From positions 1 through 64,000 of the forward strand of contig NZ_JBLXJC010000002.1 in the NCBI RefSeq assembly GCF_048269205.1: 64,000 bases of DNA, given 5' to 3'. A program made the translations under genes and the position numbers. This document shows positions 8,829 through 17,749 of the stretch, piece after piece. This stretch comes from Emcibacter sp048269205 (GTDB lineage: Bacteria; Pseudomonadota; Alphaproteobacteria; Sphingomonadales; Emcibacteraceae). Numbering within the stretch: position 1 is the first letter of the stretch; every line of letters begins with the position of its first letter. The notes beneath the pieces are model-generated. The model had not been told where the DNA came from and ran no database searches. It was given only the letters and a program-made list of their open reading frames with translations.

Positions 8829-11090
8829 CTAGAAGCTCAACTCAAGCTGGGCACCCCAGGTCCGGGGAATACTGACCGAAGTGATACTCAACAATGCTCC
8901 GGCAGCCAGCCCGTCCTGGATATATTCCTCATTGGTCAGGTTTCGGCCGAACAGGGAGACAGTCCAGACACCATTCTGATCCTCAAGAGCAATGGAGGCA
9001 TCCAGTGTTCCCACACTTCGGCGATGTCCGAATTCATAATTCTGGGTGGTTGTTTCAAGTTGATCCGCCCAGCGATAGCGGATATCGAACAGTCCAGTGG
9101 CAAAATCGCCGAACGTATGCTCATAGCTTGCCGCCAGGCTGTACTGCAGCGACGGCGCCTTGCGCAGCAACAGGTCACTGTTGTCCATCACCCCGCCAAG
9201 ACCGATATCGGCAACAAAATTCTTATAACTTGCCTCCAGGATGCCGATGTTGCCGCTGAAAGTCAGGCTTGCGATCGGACGATAGGTAAATTCCGCCTCA
9301 ACGCCGTAGGTTTCCGCGGCCGCGGCGTTGGCCACGATGGTTTCCTGTCCGGTGCCGCCGCTGATGGTGCGCAACAACTCGACCTGCATGTTTTTATAAT
9401 CATTATAGAAAGCGGCAATGTTCAGACGCAGGCTTCTGTCAAGGAGCGTGCTTTTGACACCGACTTCGTAAGAATCCACCTGCTCGGGATCATAGGGCCC
9501 GAGGGACGTGACCGTGCCGGCGCGACCATTATAGCCGCCGCTTTTGAAACCACGGGAGAAACTGCCATAGAGGAAAAACTCATCATTGACCCGATAGTCG
9601 AGACCGATCCTTGGTGTAAACTTTGACCAGCTTTCATCGTCCGAGGCGGAGCCCAGGGCGCCATAGGGATAAACGATTGGCGTTGATTCAAATTCTTTTT
9701 TCTCATAGGTATAGCGTCCCCCGACGGTCACCCGCAATTTGTCGGTCAGGTTGGCGTTGCCCTGGAAGAACCCGGCAACACTATTTGTGGTCTGTCCCGC
9801 ATCGCCGGACTGTCGACAGCCGAAGGCGGCGTACGCGCCCGGTAGGGAGCCGCAGGTGATCCAGTCGGTAAACAGGTCAATTTCCTGATGCAGGGAATAA
9901 TCGGACCAGAAATAATAGAGCCCGGCGACAAACTCATATGTGTCGGACCAGTTGGAGGTCAGGCGAACCTCCTGGGTAAACTGGTCATGTTCCTGCTGGC
10001 GCCGGCTGTTGAAAATAGCGCTGTCTTCAGCGTCGAAATCGTTATAGACATCCTCGTCCACCCAGCGATAGGCGGAAATGGAGGTGATAATATAGTCACC
10101 CTTGTCGACGTTGACTTCCAGTGACGCCGAGGTGGTGTCATAGCTGGTGCCGTCTTCAGGCAGGTCTGACCGCACTTCATAAAGCGGACCGGTATCTGCC
10201 GGATAACCGGGATAGGCCGGCGACAGGCCGAGAAGACCCGGCACTGACACAAGCTGGGTCGGCTGGGTCGCATTGCGAAGACCGGCCAGATCGCTGCGAT
10301 CGCGGGTATGATCAAGATTGAGATAGACCTCCACCTCGTCGCTGACATTGTAAAGGGCTGCCGCACGCACAGAAAGCGTATCGACGCCACTCAGTTTTTC
10401 ACCGGTCGCCGTATTGGTCAAATGGCCATCGGACTTGGAATAGGAACCGGCAAGCCGGAGGGCCAGCTTGTCGTCAGCAACAGGAAGGTTAACTGCGGCC
10501 TTGAGGTCATGCCGGTCAAAACTGGAATAGCCGTAGCTCGCCTTGCCGGACAGCTCATATTCGGGTTTCTTGCGCACCACATTGATGGTGCCGCCGATGG
10601 TATTTTTGCCGAACAGGGTGCCCTGGGGCCCCCTCAGGATTTCCACCCGCTCCAGGTCGAAATTGTCGACCATGGCCTGGGCGTTGGTGCCCATAAACAC
10701 TCCATCGACCACCACGCCGATGGCCGGGTCAAATGATTTTTCGATCTCTGTATGACTGATTCCCCGGATGGAAATGGACACGGCATTGGGGAAAGCATTA
10801 TAGGAATCAATGACAACATTGGGCGCCATGCCTTCCAGATGCTGAAGGTTATCCGCCATACTGCGGTCAATGGCATCAGCCGTCATCGCCGACACGGAGA
10901 CCGGCACAGACTGCAGATTCTCGCTTCTTTTTCGGGCTGTAACCGTAATTTCCTCAAGAACGACAATGCCGTCGTCGTCAGCGGCGTGAACCGGCTGCCA
11001 GGACATTGTCAGGGCCAGTGCAGAAAGGCATACACCGGTTTTCAGGGTCTTTCCGCCTCGGGCGGACCCCGGATTTACTTTCATTGTCAT
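8829..11090 (-). CDS. TonB-dependent outer-membrane receptor
   Basis: A 753-residue protein with an N-terminal signal peptide ending near PVHA/AD (residue 36). A TonB-box-like segment EEITVTARKR (46-55) precedes a plug domain (SVPVSVSAMTADAIDRS, LRGPQGTLFGKNTIGGTIN). The C-terminal barrel ends in LELSF, with the terminal aromatic residue of BAM substrates. It should import a large or scarce nutrient across the outer membrane using TonB/ExbBD. The link to acyl-CoA genes and an AraC regulator suggests an organic substrate rather than iron or cobalamin, and no cobalamin-riboswitch-like structure was seen upstream. The plug style is common in sphingomonad-like receptors for aromatics and terpenoids. 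An ATG two codons downstream could also be used. Confidence 0.92.
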   Translation of the reverse strand: MTMKVNPGSARGGKTLKTGVCLSALALTMSWQPVHAADDDGIVVLEEITVTARKRSENLQSVPVSVSAMTADAIDRSMADNLQHLEGMAPNVVIDSYNAFPNAVSISIRGISHTEIEKSFDPAIGVVVDGVFMGTNAQAMVDNFDLERVEILRGPQGTLFGKNTIGGTINVVRKKPEYELSGKASYGYSSFDRHDLKAAVNLPVADDKLALRLAGSYSKSDGHLTNTATGEKLSGVDTLSVRAAALYNVSDEVEVYLNLDHTRDRSDLAGLRNATQPTQLVSVPGLLGLSPAYPGYPADTGPLYEVRSDLPEDGTSYDTTSASLEVNVDKGDYIITSISAYRWVDEDVYNDFDAEDSAIFNSRRQQEHDQFTQEVRLTSNWSDTYEFVAGLYYFWSDYSLHQEIDLFTDWITCGSLPGAYAAFGCRQSGDAGQTTNSVAGFFQGNANLTDKLRVTVGGRYTYEKKEFESTPIVYPYGALGSASDDESWSKFTPRIGLDYRVNDEFFLYGSFSRGFKSGGYNGRAGTVTSLGPYDPEQVDSYEVGVKSTLLDRSLRLNIAAFYNDYKNMQVELLRTISGGTGQETIVANAAAAETYGVEAEFTYRPIASLTFSGNIGILEASYKNFVADIGLGGVMDNSDLLLRKAPSLQYSLAASYEHTFGDFATGLFDIRYRWADQLETTTQNYEFGHRRSVGTLDASIALEDQNGVWTVSLFGRNLTNEEYIQDGLAAGALLSITSVSIPRTWGAQLELSF

Positions 11091-11363
11091 TCAGACTACT
11101 CCCTATTGATCTTATATTTTTGGGGAAAGACGTCTCCAGCGGCCTAAATTTGGCATGGCCGGATCCTTCTCCCGCGGCGGTGAAGTCTGTCATCATCACT
11201 GGCTGTCCGCATGTTCAGATGTGCATGTGATCTGGACTGGTTATGCACTGGGTGCAGATTCTTGTTTATTTTGCAGTCCCGGCGATAGTACCGTATTCTA
11301 TAAGAGGAGTCGTGAGAAGCTCGGAAAAAAACAAGTTGGGGCGTTCTGTCAGGGAGTCACAGT

Positions 11364-12347
11364 ATGATTGAAAATATGACAACAAAAACTGTTGATCATG
11401 TTCAGAAAGTAGGCGTTCTCAAAAGCCTTCTGGACCGCACCTTCTGCACCACGGAAGTCGGCATGGCCAACAAACGTCAATCCTGCAATTCGGATATTTT
11501 CAACGTTCAGATGGGAAACATTAATGTCCTGAAATATATTTCGTCAGGACAGCAGACCGCCAAACGCACCCTGAATCACATCCGCCGGGACCAGGATGAC
11601 CATTATATCCTGTACATGCCCGTCAACGCACAAATCACCATCGAACAAAACGGCCAGCTTACCCGTATGACCCCCGGCAGTTTTGCCTTTGTCCATACCG
11701 GAAAACCTTTTATGGGAAGCGTCACATCATGTGACGGGTCGGAAGACACCGCCTATGTTTCCCTGCACGCCAGGGTTCCCGCGCCTTTTCTGCGCGAACG
11801 CCTCCCTTTTTTCGACCAATATTGCAACAGATTATTCACCTTTGCCCCCGGTGCCAGCCAGATCATGGCCAGCACCCTGAAAGATATCCTCAAGAGCAGC
11901 CATCTGCTGACGGATGTCCAGAAGCATTATACCCGGCACATCCTGCTTGAAACCATTCGGGCCGCCGCAGAGGAAGCGGTACACGGCCTTGAGAACGGCC
12001 TGCCCGGACCAAAATCCATGCGCGCCATGACACTGGAGAAAGTTCAGGATTTCATTCAAGCAAACCTGTCCAACCCGTCCCTGACCACGGGACTGATTGC
12101 CGAAAAATGCCATATCTCCATGCGCTATCTGCACGCGGTTTTCGAGGAAACCGGCTGGACAGCCGCCGCATGGGTCAAGGAACAGAGACTTCTGAAATGC
12201 CGCCAGGCCCTTAAGGATCCCTCACAGGCACGGCTATCGGTGACGGAAATTGCCTTTCGCTGGGGATTTAACGACGCCTCCCATTTCAGCAGGGCTTACA
12301 AGGCGAGATTCGATAGCCCCCCGAGTGCTGACCGCTGCCGGTCATAA
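11364..12347 (+). CDS. AraC-family transcriptional regulator
   Basis: A 327-residue protein. The N-terminal part (about 40-200) is a cupin-like sensor of the AraC-binding-like type, with DDHYILYMPV and LTRMTPGSFAFVHTGKP. The C-terminal part (about 220-325) is a two-helix-turn-helix AraC DNA-binding domain, with GLIAEKCHISMRYLHAVF and VTEIAFRWGFNDASHFSRAYK. AGGGAG lies 7 nt before the ATG. It is transcribed away from the TonB-dependent receptor across a 273-nt shared upstream region, so it is the natural local regulator of the catabolic genes and would act there as a ligand-responsive activator. No operator repeat was clear by eye in that region. Confidence 0.9.
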   Translation: MIENMTTKTVDHVQKVGVLKSLLDRTFCTTEVGMANKRQSCNSDIFNVQMGNINVLKYISSGQQTAKRTLNHIRRDQDDHYILYMPVNAQITIEQNGQLTRMTPGSFAFVHTGKPFMGSVTSCDGSEDTAYVSLHARVPAPFLRERLPFFDQYCNRLFTFAPGASQIMASTLKDILKSSHLLTDVQKHYTRHILLETIRAAAEEAVHGLENGLPGPKSMRAMTLEKVQDFIQANLSNPSLTTGLIAEKCHISMRYLHAVFEETGWTAAAWVKEQRLLKCRQALKDPSQARLSVTEIAFRWGFNDASHFSRAYKARFDSPPSADRCRS

Positions 12348-12648
12348 ACCGTAAGTCCCAATTCATACTCCACAGTGACCCCGTCACACCTTGAAACTGG
12401 CAACCATTCTCGCCGCAATGACTAGAGGCAGGGCAAACAAAGCTGAAGGCCCCCTGAAGCAAAAATCCGATGATGCCGACCACTGCGTCAAAATTTAAAT
12501 AGCTGAATGCAGTAATGCCTTTCACCATACGGGCGGTGCAGAGCCTCGATTTTGCCTTCGATAACCCGGATATGTGACTTTTACTTGATATGATCGCCAA
12601 GGGTAAATGATCGGGGGGTCAAGTAACGGAAACTCTGGAAGAAGCAGT
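12348..12648. other. 301-nt intergenic region without a recognised gene
   Basis: Lies between the AraC-type gene and tRNA-Leu. A minus-strand frame of about 100 codons runs through it and into the regulator's 3' end. Its product has a short hydrophobic stretch but no recognisable domain, no ribosome-binding site and no conservation clue, so I do not call it. No convincing terminator or promoter was found. Confidence 0.5.
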
Positions 12649-12735
12649 TGGTGCGCCTGGCCGGACTTGAACCGGCAAGACCTTGCGGTCGACAGATTTT
12701 AAGTCTGTTGTGTTTACCAATTTCACCACAGGCGC
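12649..12735 (-). tRNA. tRNA-Leu (anticodon UAA)
   Basis: The reverse strand folds as a class II tRNA. The acceptor arms are GCGCCTG (5') and CAGGCGC (3'), with discriminator A and an encoded CCA tail. The anticodon loop is CTTAAAA, giving anticodon UAA at 12701-12699, closed by an ACAGA/TCTGT stem. A long variable arm (GACCGCAAGGTCTT) and the T-arm GCCGGTTCAAGTCCGGC follow. Length is 87 nt with CCA. The long variable arm and UAA anticodon identify leucine. Confidence 0.97.
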
Positions 12736-12858
12736 ATCCCCGGCTGAAAGTAGACAAAACCGGATATGACATATTCTGCCGGGGAAATAAACAGGCTTTT
12801 GAAATTTTCAGGGTGACCGGCCGGCCCTTTTCCTGTTCCCTTTTCCTATTCCCTGACC

Positions 12859-13638
12859 CTACTCTTTGGGGTCGGACCGGAAGGAAGGTTCCCCGTCAAA
12901 ACAGTCATGTCCACCGCCGGTTATTTTCTCTTTCAGCAGTTTCACCGCCGCCTCCAGCGCGCCATCGTTTGTGGAACGCAACACAAATGTGGCCCCGTAG
13001 GCCCGGTCGTGATAGAAGGGATAGCTGCCGATGGACACTTCATCAAAGGCCTCATTGACCTCACCCAGGATGTCGGCGAAGAAGCTTTCCCCGTGGAAAA
13101 CATGGATGGTTTTGCTGAGCGTCTTATCACCGCCGCTGATCCGCTTTGCCACATCCTTGAGCATGGCCTGCATAACCACCGGAATGCCAGCCAGAACAAA
13201 AATATTCTCCACATGAATGCCGGGCGCCCGGCTGACCGGGTTGTCGATCAGTTCCGCCCCTTCGGGCATCATGGCCATCCTGAGACGCGCCTCGGTCAGT
13301 CCTTCCGGGCCATAATGCTGCTTCAGGACTGCATAAGCTTCTGGATGCTGGACAAAGGGCCGCCCCAAGGCCCGGGCGATATTTTCCGCCGTTATGTCGT
13401 CATGGGTCGGGCCGATCCCGCCGGTGGTGAAAAGATAGTCATGGCTGGTGCGCAATTCGTTGACGGTGCGGACAATGATATCTCCGTCATCCGGAATCAC
13501 CCTCACCTCGCGAAGCTGAATGCCGTGATCCCCGAGCCAGGCGGCCAGATGGTTGAGATTGGCGTCTTTGGTCCGTCCGGACAATATCTCGTCACCAATA
13601 ATAATCATGGCGGCGGTTACTGTTTTGCTTTTCATCAT
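12859..13638 (-). CDS. CinA-like molybdopterin-binding-domain protein
   Basis: A 259-residue protein of the MoCF/CinA N-terminal family. GDEILSGRTKDANLNHLAAWL, FTTGGIGPTHDDIT and FVLAGIPVVMQAML are signature segments. It lacks the C-terminal nicotinamide-nucleotide amidase domain of full-length CinA. Full CinA proteins have NMN deamidase and ADP-ribose pyrophosphatase activity; the short alphaproteobacterial form is usually called competence/damage-inducible protein A, and its role is uncertain. Two adjacent ATG codons are possible starts. It is divergent from sfsA. Confidence 0.85.
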   Translation of the reverse strand: MMKSKTVTAAMIIIGDEILSGRTKDANLNHLAAWLGDHGIQLREVRVIPDDGDIIVRTVNELRTSHDYLFTTGGIGPTHDDITAENIARALGRPFVQHPEAYAVLKQHYGPEGLTEARLRMAMMPEGAELIDNPVSRAPGIHVENIFVLAGIPVVMQAMLKDVAKRISGGDKTLSKTIHVFHGESFFADILGEVNEAFDEVSIGSYPFYHDRAYGATFVLRSTNDGALEAAVKLLKEKITGGGHDCFDGEPSFRSDPKE

Positions 13639-13696
13639 TCCCGGTAAACCATATGTCAGATTGCCATTATTTGTTTTTCAGACTATACCCTTGCGT

Positions 13697-14413
13697 ATGA
13701 AATTTACAGAAAAACTTACACGCGGAACCCTGATCAAAAGATACAAGCGTTTTCTGGCCGATGTGGAGCTGGAAAACGGTGAAATCATTACCGCCCACTG
13801 CGCCAATTCCGGCTCCATGATGGGCCTGAAGGATCCCGGCAATGAGGTCTGGTTGTCCCCGGCCACCAATCCCAAGGCAAAGCTTTCCTGGAAATGGGAG
13901 CTGGTCCGGGTCGAAGATGCCCTTGTGGGGATCAACACATCCCACCCCAACAAAATTGTAGAGGAAGCCATCCTTGGCGGCTCCATCACCGAACTTCAGG
14001 GATATGACAATCTTCGCCGGGAGATAAAATACGGCCAGAACAGCCGCATCGACATTTTCCTGTCCGGCCACGCAAGCCTTCCGGACTGCTATGTGGAGGT
14101 CAAAAACGTGACCCTGAAACGGGGACAGGACGTCGCCGAATTTCCTGATGCGGTCACCGCCCGGGGCACAAAACACCTGAATGAACTGGTCGATATGGTA
14201 AAAGAAGGCTATCGGTCCATGATGGTCTATCTTGTACAGCGGGAAGATTGTAATATATTCAAAGTTGCTGAAGATATTGACCCGGCCTATGCAGACGCGT
14301 TAAATACGGCCTTGAACAGCGGGGTTGAGGCTGTCTGTTACAGCTGCGCCCTTAATCAGGATGAAATCCGCATAGACCGGCCCGTGGAAATCGCCGGAAT
14401 GAAACAGGTATAA
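13697..14413 (+). CDS. sfsA: SfsA family DNA/RNA nuclease
   Basis: The 238-residue protein is colinear with E. coli SfsA (234). Characteristic segments are LTRGTLIKRYKRFLADVEL, TAHCANSGSM, VGINTSHPNKIVEEA, DCYVEVKNVTL and FPDAVTARGTKHL. SfsA was named for sugar-fermentation stimulation and is now described as a nuclease with an OB-fold-like N-terminal domain and a PD-(D/E)XK-like core; the E-V-K of YVEVKNV fits that core. I chose the ATG at 13697 because the family N terminus begins there; the frame upstream overlaps the divergent gene. It ends 1 nt before map, so the two are probably co-transcribed. Confidence 0.93.
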   Translation: MKFTEKLTRGTLIKRYKRFLADVELENGEIITAHCANSGSMMGLKDPGNEVWLSPATNPKAKLSWKWELVRVEDALVGINTSHPNKIVEEAILGGSITELQGYDNLRREIKYGQNSRIDIFLSGHASLPDCYVEVKNVTLKRGQDVAEFPDAVTARGTKHLNELVDMVKEGYRSMMVYLVQREDCNIFKVAEDIDPAYADALNTALNSGVEAVCYSCALNQDEIRIDRPVEIAGMKQV

Positions 14414-14414
14414 A

Positions 14415-15236
14415 ATGAAATACGTAAAAGCTTCAGAGGCCCCGTTGGAAGCCACAAACGCCATCAAGATCCACGATGCCGCGGATTTTAAAGGCATGCG
14501 CAAGGCCGGGCAGTTTGCCGCCTCTGTCCTGGATATGATCACACCCCATGTACAGCCCGGTGTTTCCACCGAGGAACTGGACCGGATCTGTCATGAGTTT
14601 ATCGTGGATCATGGCCATGTCCCGGCGCCGCTGAACTATCGTGGATTTCCGAAATCCATCTGCACTTCGGTCAATCATGTGGTTTGCCACGGTATTCCGG
14701 GGCCAAAGAAGCTGAAAAAGGGTGACATCATCAATATCGACATCACCACGATTGTCGACGGCTGGTACGGCGATACAAGCCGCATGTTCTTTGCCGGCCC
14801 GCCTTCTATCAAGGCCAAACGGCTGGTGGACATCACCTATGAATGCCTGATGCGCGGTATTGCCCAGGTCAAGCCGGGCGCCACGCTGGGCGATATCGGC
14901 CATGCTATACAGGAATATGCCGAAAGCGAACGCTGCGGCGTGGTGGAGGTGTTCTGCGGTCACGGCCTGGGACGAATTTTCCATGATGCCCCCAACATTC
15001 TGCATTACGGCCGGCCAGGCCAGGGACCTGAACTCAAGGAAGGCATGTTTTTCACCATTGAACCCATGATCAACCTGGGGACATCGGAAGTAAAGGTGTT
15101 GAGTGATGGATGGACGGCGGTCACACGGGATAAGTCCCTGTCCGCCCAGTTCGAGCACAGTATGGGTGTAACGGCAGACGGGGTAGAGATTTTCACAAAG
15201 TCGCCAAAGGGATGGACCAAACCGCCATACGACTGA
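14415..15236 (+). CDS. map: type I methionine aminopeptidase
   Basis: The 273-residue enzyme removes the initiator methionine from nascent proteins. The metal ligands of the pita-bread fold are visible: Asp in NIDITTIVDGWYGDTSRMF (two), His in GHGLGRIFH, Glu in FTIEPMI and Glu in AQFEHS. The substrate His lies in VVCHGIPG. There is no N-terminal SH3/zinc extension, so it is the short bacterial class. The start codon follows the sfsA stop directly, and radC lies 19 nt downstream, so sfsA-map-radC is likely one transcript. Confidence 0.96.
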   Translation: MKYVKASEAPLEATNAIKIHDAADFKGMRKAGQFAASVLDMITPHVQPGVSTEELDRICHEFIVDHGHVPAPLNYRGFPKSICTSVNHVVCHGIPGPKKLKKGDIINIDITTIVDGWYGDTSRMFFAGPPSIKAKRLVDITYECLMRGIAQVKPGATLGDIGHAIQEYAESERCGVVEVFCGHGLGRIFHDAPNILHYGRPGQGPELKEGMFFTIEPMINLGTSEVKVLSDGWTAVTRDKSLSAQFEHSMGVTADGVEIFTKSPKGWTKPPYD

Positions 15237-15255
15237 CCTAACACACGGGGGAGAG

Positions 15256-15942
15256 ATGTCTGATCAGGAAAAGGCCCACTACGCCGGTCACCGCCAGCGC
15301 CTGAAAGACAAGCTCAGAAAATCCGGTCCCGGTGCCCTGGCCGACTATGAACTTCTTGAACTTCTGCTCTGCCTCGCCGTTCCCCGTCGGGATATGAAAC
15401 CGCTGGCCAAACAACTGATCTCCACCTTTGGCGATTATGCGGGCGTCCTGTCCGCACCTGAAAAACGGCTGTTGGAAATTAACGGTGTTGGCAATACGGT
15501 GATCTCCGCCATCCGGCTCGCCGAAGCCAGCGCAATCCGCCTCGCCCAGACGAAGGTGCTGGAACAGCCGGTCTTATCCAACTGGCAGGCGCTTCTCGAC
15601 TATTGTCAGGCGGCCATGGCTCACGAAAGCCATGAACAGTTCCGCATCCTGTTTCTGGACAAGAAAAACCGCCTCATCAAGGATGAAATCCAGCAGAAAG
15701 GCACCGTTGATCACACCCCCGTCTATCCCCGGGAGATTGTCAAGCGGGCGCTGGAGCTCAACAGCACGGCCCTGATCATCGTCCATAATCACCCGAGCGG
15801 CGATCCCACGCCGAGCCGGGACGATATCGACATGACCCGCAAGATCGAGGAAATAGGCAATCAGCTCGGCATCAGGCTGCACGACCACCTGATTATTTCA
15901 AAAACCGGACACCAGAGTTTCAGGGCTCTCGGCCTATTATAA
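15256..15942 (+). CDS. radC: RadC family JAB-domain protein
   Basis: The 228-residue protein has an N-terminal helix-hairpin-helix-like region (LLEINGVGNTVISAI) and a C-terminal JAB/MPN metalloprotease-like domain. The zinc motif HNHPSGDPTPSRDD (177-190) supplies H177, H179 and D190. The historical DNA-repair role of RadC is doubtful, and the biochemical function is unsettled. GGGGGAGAG precedes the ATG. It follows map, and its stop overlaps a 14-bp palindrome ahead of aidB. Confidence 0.94.
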   Translation: MSDQEKAHYAGHRQRLKDKLRKSGPGALADYELLELLLCLAVPRRDMKPLAKQLISTFGDYAGVLSAPEKRLLEINGVGNTVISAIRLAEASAIRLAQTKVLEQPVLSNWQALLDYCQAAMAHESHEQFRILFLDKKNRLIKDEIQQKGTVDHTPVYPREIVKRALELNSTALIIVHNHPSGDPTPSRDDIDMTRKIEEIGNQLGIRLHDHLIISKTGHQSFRALGLL

Positions 15943-15954
15943 AACGATCGTTTT
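15941..15954. promoter_or_regulatory. 14-bp perfect palindrome ahead of aidB
   Basis: AAAACGATCGTTTT is a perfect inverted repeat. It overlaps the radC stop codon and ends 6 nt before the likely -35 box of aidB. Its size and AACGATCGTT core resemble TetR-type operators that control acyl-CoA genes. The arms are too short and AT-rich for a strong terminator. Operator function is inference. Confidence 0.4.
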
Positions 15955-15960
15955 CATTGT

Positions 15961-15989
15961 TTGGTCTTTCCGTTTACCCCTGCTAGAAT
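15961..15989 (+). promoter_or_regulatory. candidate sigma-70-type promoter of aidB
   Basis: TTGGTC and TAGAAT are separated by 17 nt, and an AGGAGG ribosome site and the aidB ATG follow. Three of six bases match the -35 consensus and four of six the -10. Judged by eye only. Confidence 0.4.
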
Positions 15990-16013
15990 GGGGAGAAAAC
16001 AGGAGGCCGAGCC

Positions 16014-17663
16014 ATGTCGTTTTACAACCCCCACAGCGAACTTGACACCCATGAGGTCACGAACCAGCCTCCTGCCCTGGAAAACTACAATCTCTATACC
16101 TCTGATCCGCTCCTTCAGGAAACGGTTAAAAGGGAAAGCACCGGCAGCACATTTGAGAACCTTGTCTATACCGGCGCCCAGCTCGGCCATGAAACCTGTC
16201 TCGAGAATGGCCGCCTGGCCAATGAAAACCCGCCGAAGCTGAAGCTGTTCGACCGTTTCGGTCATCGTATCGACGAGGTGGAATTTCATCCCGCCTATCA
16301 CGAAATGATGTCCCAGGGCAAAGGGTCGGGCCTGTCTTCCATTGCCTGGGAAGAGGATGCCCAGGACGGGCACCTGCATCATGCTGCACTCGAATATATG
16401 CTGCATCAGGTGGAAGCCGGCGTCTGCTGTCCACTGACCATGACCTATGCCGGCATCCCGGTGATTAATCGCTCCCCTGAACTGCGTGACGAATGGCTGC
16501 CGAAACTGCTCTCCCGCAGCTATGACGGCCGCATGATCCCGGCCCACCTCAAGGACGGCTGTACCATGGGTATGGCCATGACCGAAAAACAGGGCGGGTC
16601 AGATGTGCGCGCCAACAGCACGAAAGCAGTCAAATGCGACGACGGCTATCTGCTGACCGGCCATAAATGGTTCTGTTCAGCCCCCATGAGCGACGCCTTC
16701 CTGACCCTTGCCTATACGGACGCGGGCCTGAGTTGCTTTTTCGTGCCCCGATTCCGGCCAGACGACAGCCGCAACAGTTTCTTCGTCCAGCGCCTGAAGC
16801 AAAAGCTGGGTAATCACGCGAATGCCTCAAGCGAGATTGAATACCGGAACACCTGGGCAGTCCTCGTCGGGGAAGAAGGCCGGGGTGTCGCCACCATAAT
16901 GGATATGGTGCATCACACACGGCTGGATACGGCGATTGCACCTGTATCCCTGATGCGGCAGGCTCTGGTCCAGGCCATCCATCACGCCCGCCACCGCAGC
17001 GCCTTCCAGAAAAAGCTTATTGACCAGCCGCTGATGCAGTCGGTTCTGGCGGACCTGGCCCTTGATCTGGAAGCCGGCGTCCTGACATTCCTGCACCTGG
17101 CGCATAAATTTGACGTGGCGGCAGAAAATGATGACGCCCGCGCCTATGCCCGCCTTGCTGTCGCCGTCGCCAAATTCTGGCACAACAAACGCTGTCCCAA
17201 TTTTGTCTACGAATGTATGGAGGCACTTGGCGGCGCCGGTTATGTGGAGGAAGGCATCATGCCGCGCCTGTACCGCGAAGCCCCACTCAACAGCATCTGG
17301 GAAGGGTCAGGCAATGTGATTTGCCTGGATATCCTGCGCACCTTCGCCAAGGAACCGGAAGCCATTGACCTTTTCTTTCACCAGATTGCACCCGTCCTTG
17401 GACAGAATAGTAATCTGGATAATTGCCTGTCTGACCTCCGCGACATGCTTGGCAATACTGCCTCCCTGCAGGCCAACGCCCGCATCATCGTGGAAAAAAT
17501 GGCGCTCTCACTGCAGGCGTCTCTGATGCTGCAATATGCCCCGGCCGACATCGGCACGCAATTCTGCGAAACGAGGCTCGGCGATGGACGCAACTTTGTT
17601 TACGGTGCAGCACAGATTGCAAATGCTGAAAGCATACTGGAGCGGATTTTTCCGGAAAAGTGA
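16014..17663 (+). CDS. aidB: AidB-like acyl-CoA dehydrogenase family protein
   Basis: A 549-residue flavoprotein. GMAMTEKQGGSDVRANST, LTGHKWFCSAPMSDAF, RHRSAFQKKLIDQPLMQSVL and EALGGAGYVEEGIMPRLYRE-APLNSIWEGSGN match E. coli AidB of the adaptive response to alkylation. AidB binds FAD and double-stranded DNA and is thought to protect DNA or remove alkylating agents; it has weak isovaleryl-CoA dehydrogenase activity. A perfect AGGAGG lies 7 nt before the ATG, and the gene has its own candidate promoter and palindrome. The usual partners ada and alkB are not nearby, so regulation may differ from the E. coli case. Confidence 0.92.
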   Translation: MSFYNPHSELDTHEVTNQPPALENYNLYTSDPLLQETVKRESTGSTFENLVYTGAQLGHETCLENGRLANENPPKLKLFDRFGHRIDEVEFHPAYHEMMSQGKGSGLSSIAWEEDAQDGHLHHAALEYMLHQVEAGVCCPLTMTYAGIPVINRSPELRDEWLPKLLSRSYDGRMIPAHLKDGCTMGMAMTEKQGGSDVRANSTKAVKCDDGYLLTGHKWFCSAPMSDAFLTLAYTDAGLSCFFVPRFRPDDSRNSFFVQRLKQKLGNHANASSEIEYRNTWAVLVGEEGRGVATIMDMVHHTRLDTAIAPVSLMRQALVQAIHHARHRSAFQKKLIDQPLMQSVLADLALDLEAGVLTFLHLAHKFDVAAENDDARAYARLAVAVAKFWHNKRCPNFVYECMEALGGAGYVEEGIMPRLYREAPLNSIWEGSGNVICLDILRTFAKEPEAIDLFFHQIAPVLGQNSNLDNCLSDLRDMLGNTASLQANARIIVEKMALSLQASLMLQYAPADIGTQFCETRLGDGRNFVYGAAQIANAESILERIFPEK

Positions 17664-17749
17664 AATTCCGCAAATATTCTTGAGCCCGGCTCCATTCTCT
17701 GCTACAGCCTGCCCTTTAGCAATCCAGACATCAGCAGACAGGAAAAGAC

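Noticed and set aside
12286..12600. Minus-strand open frame of 104 codons after the AraC-type gene
   Set aside because: It overlaps the regulator's coding end, has no ribosome site and resembles no family; a chance frame is more likely.
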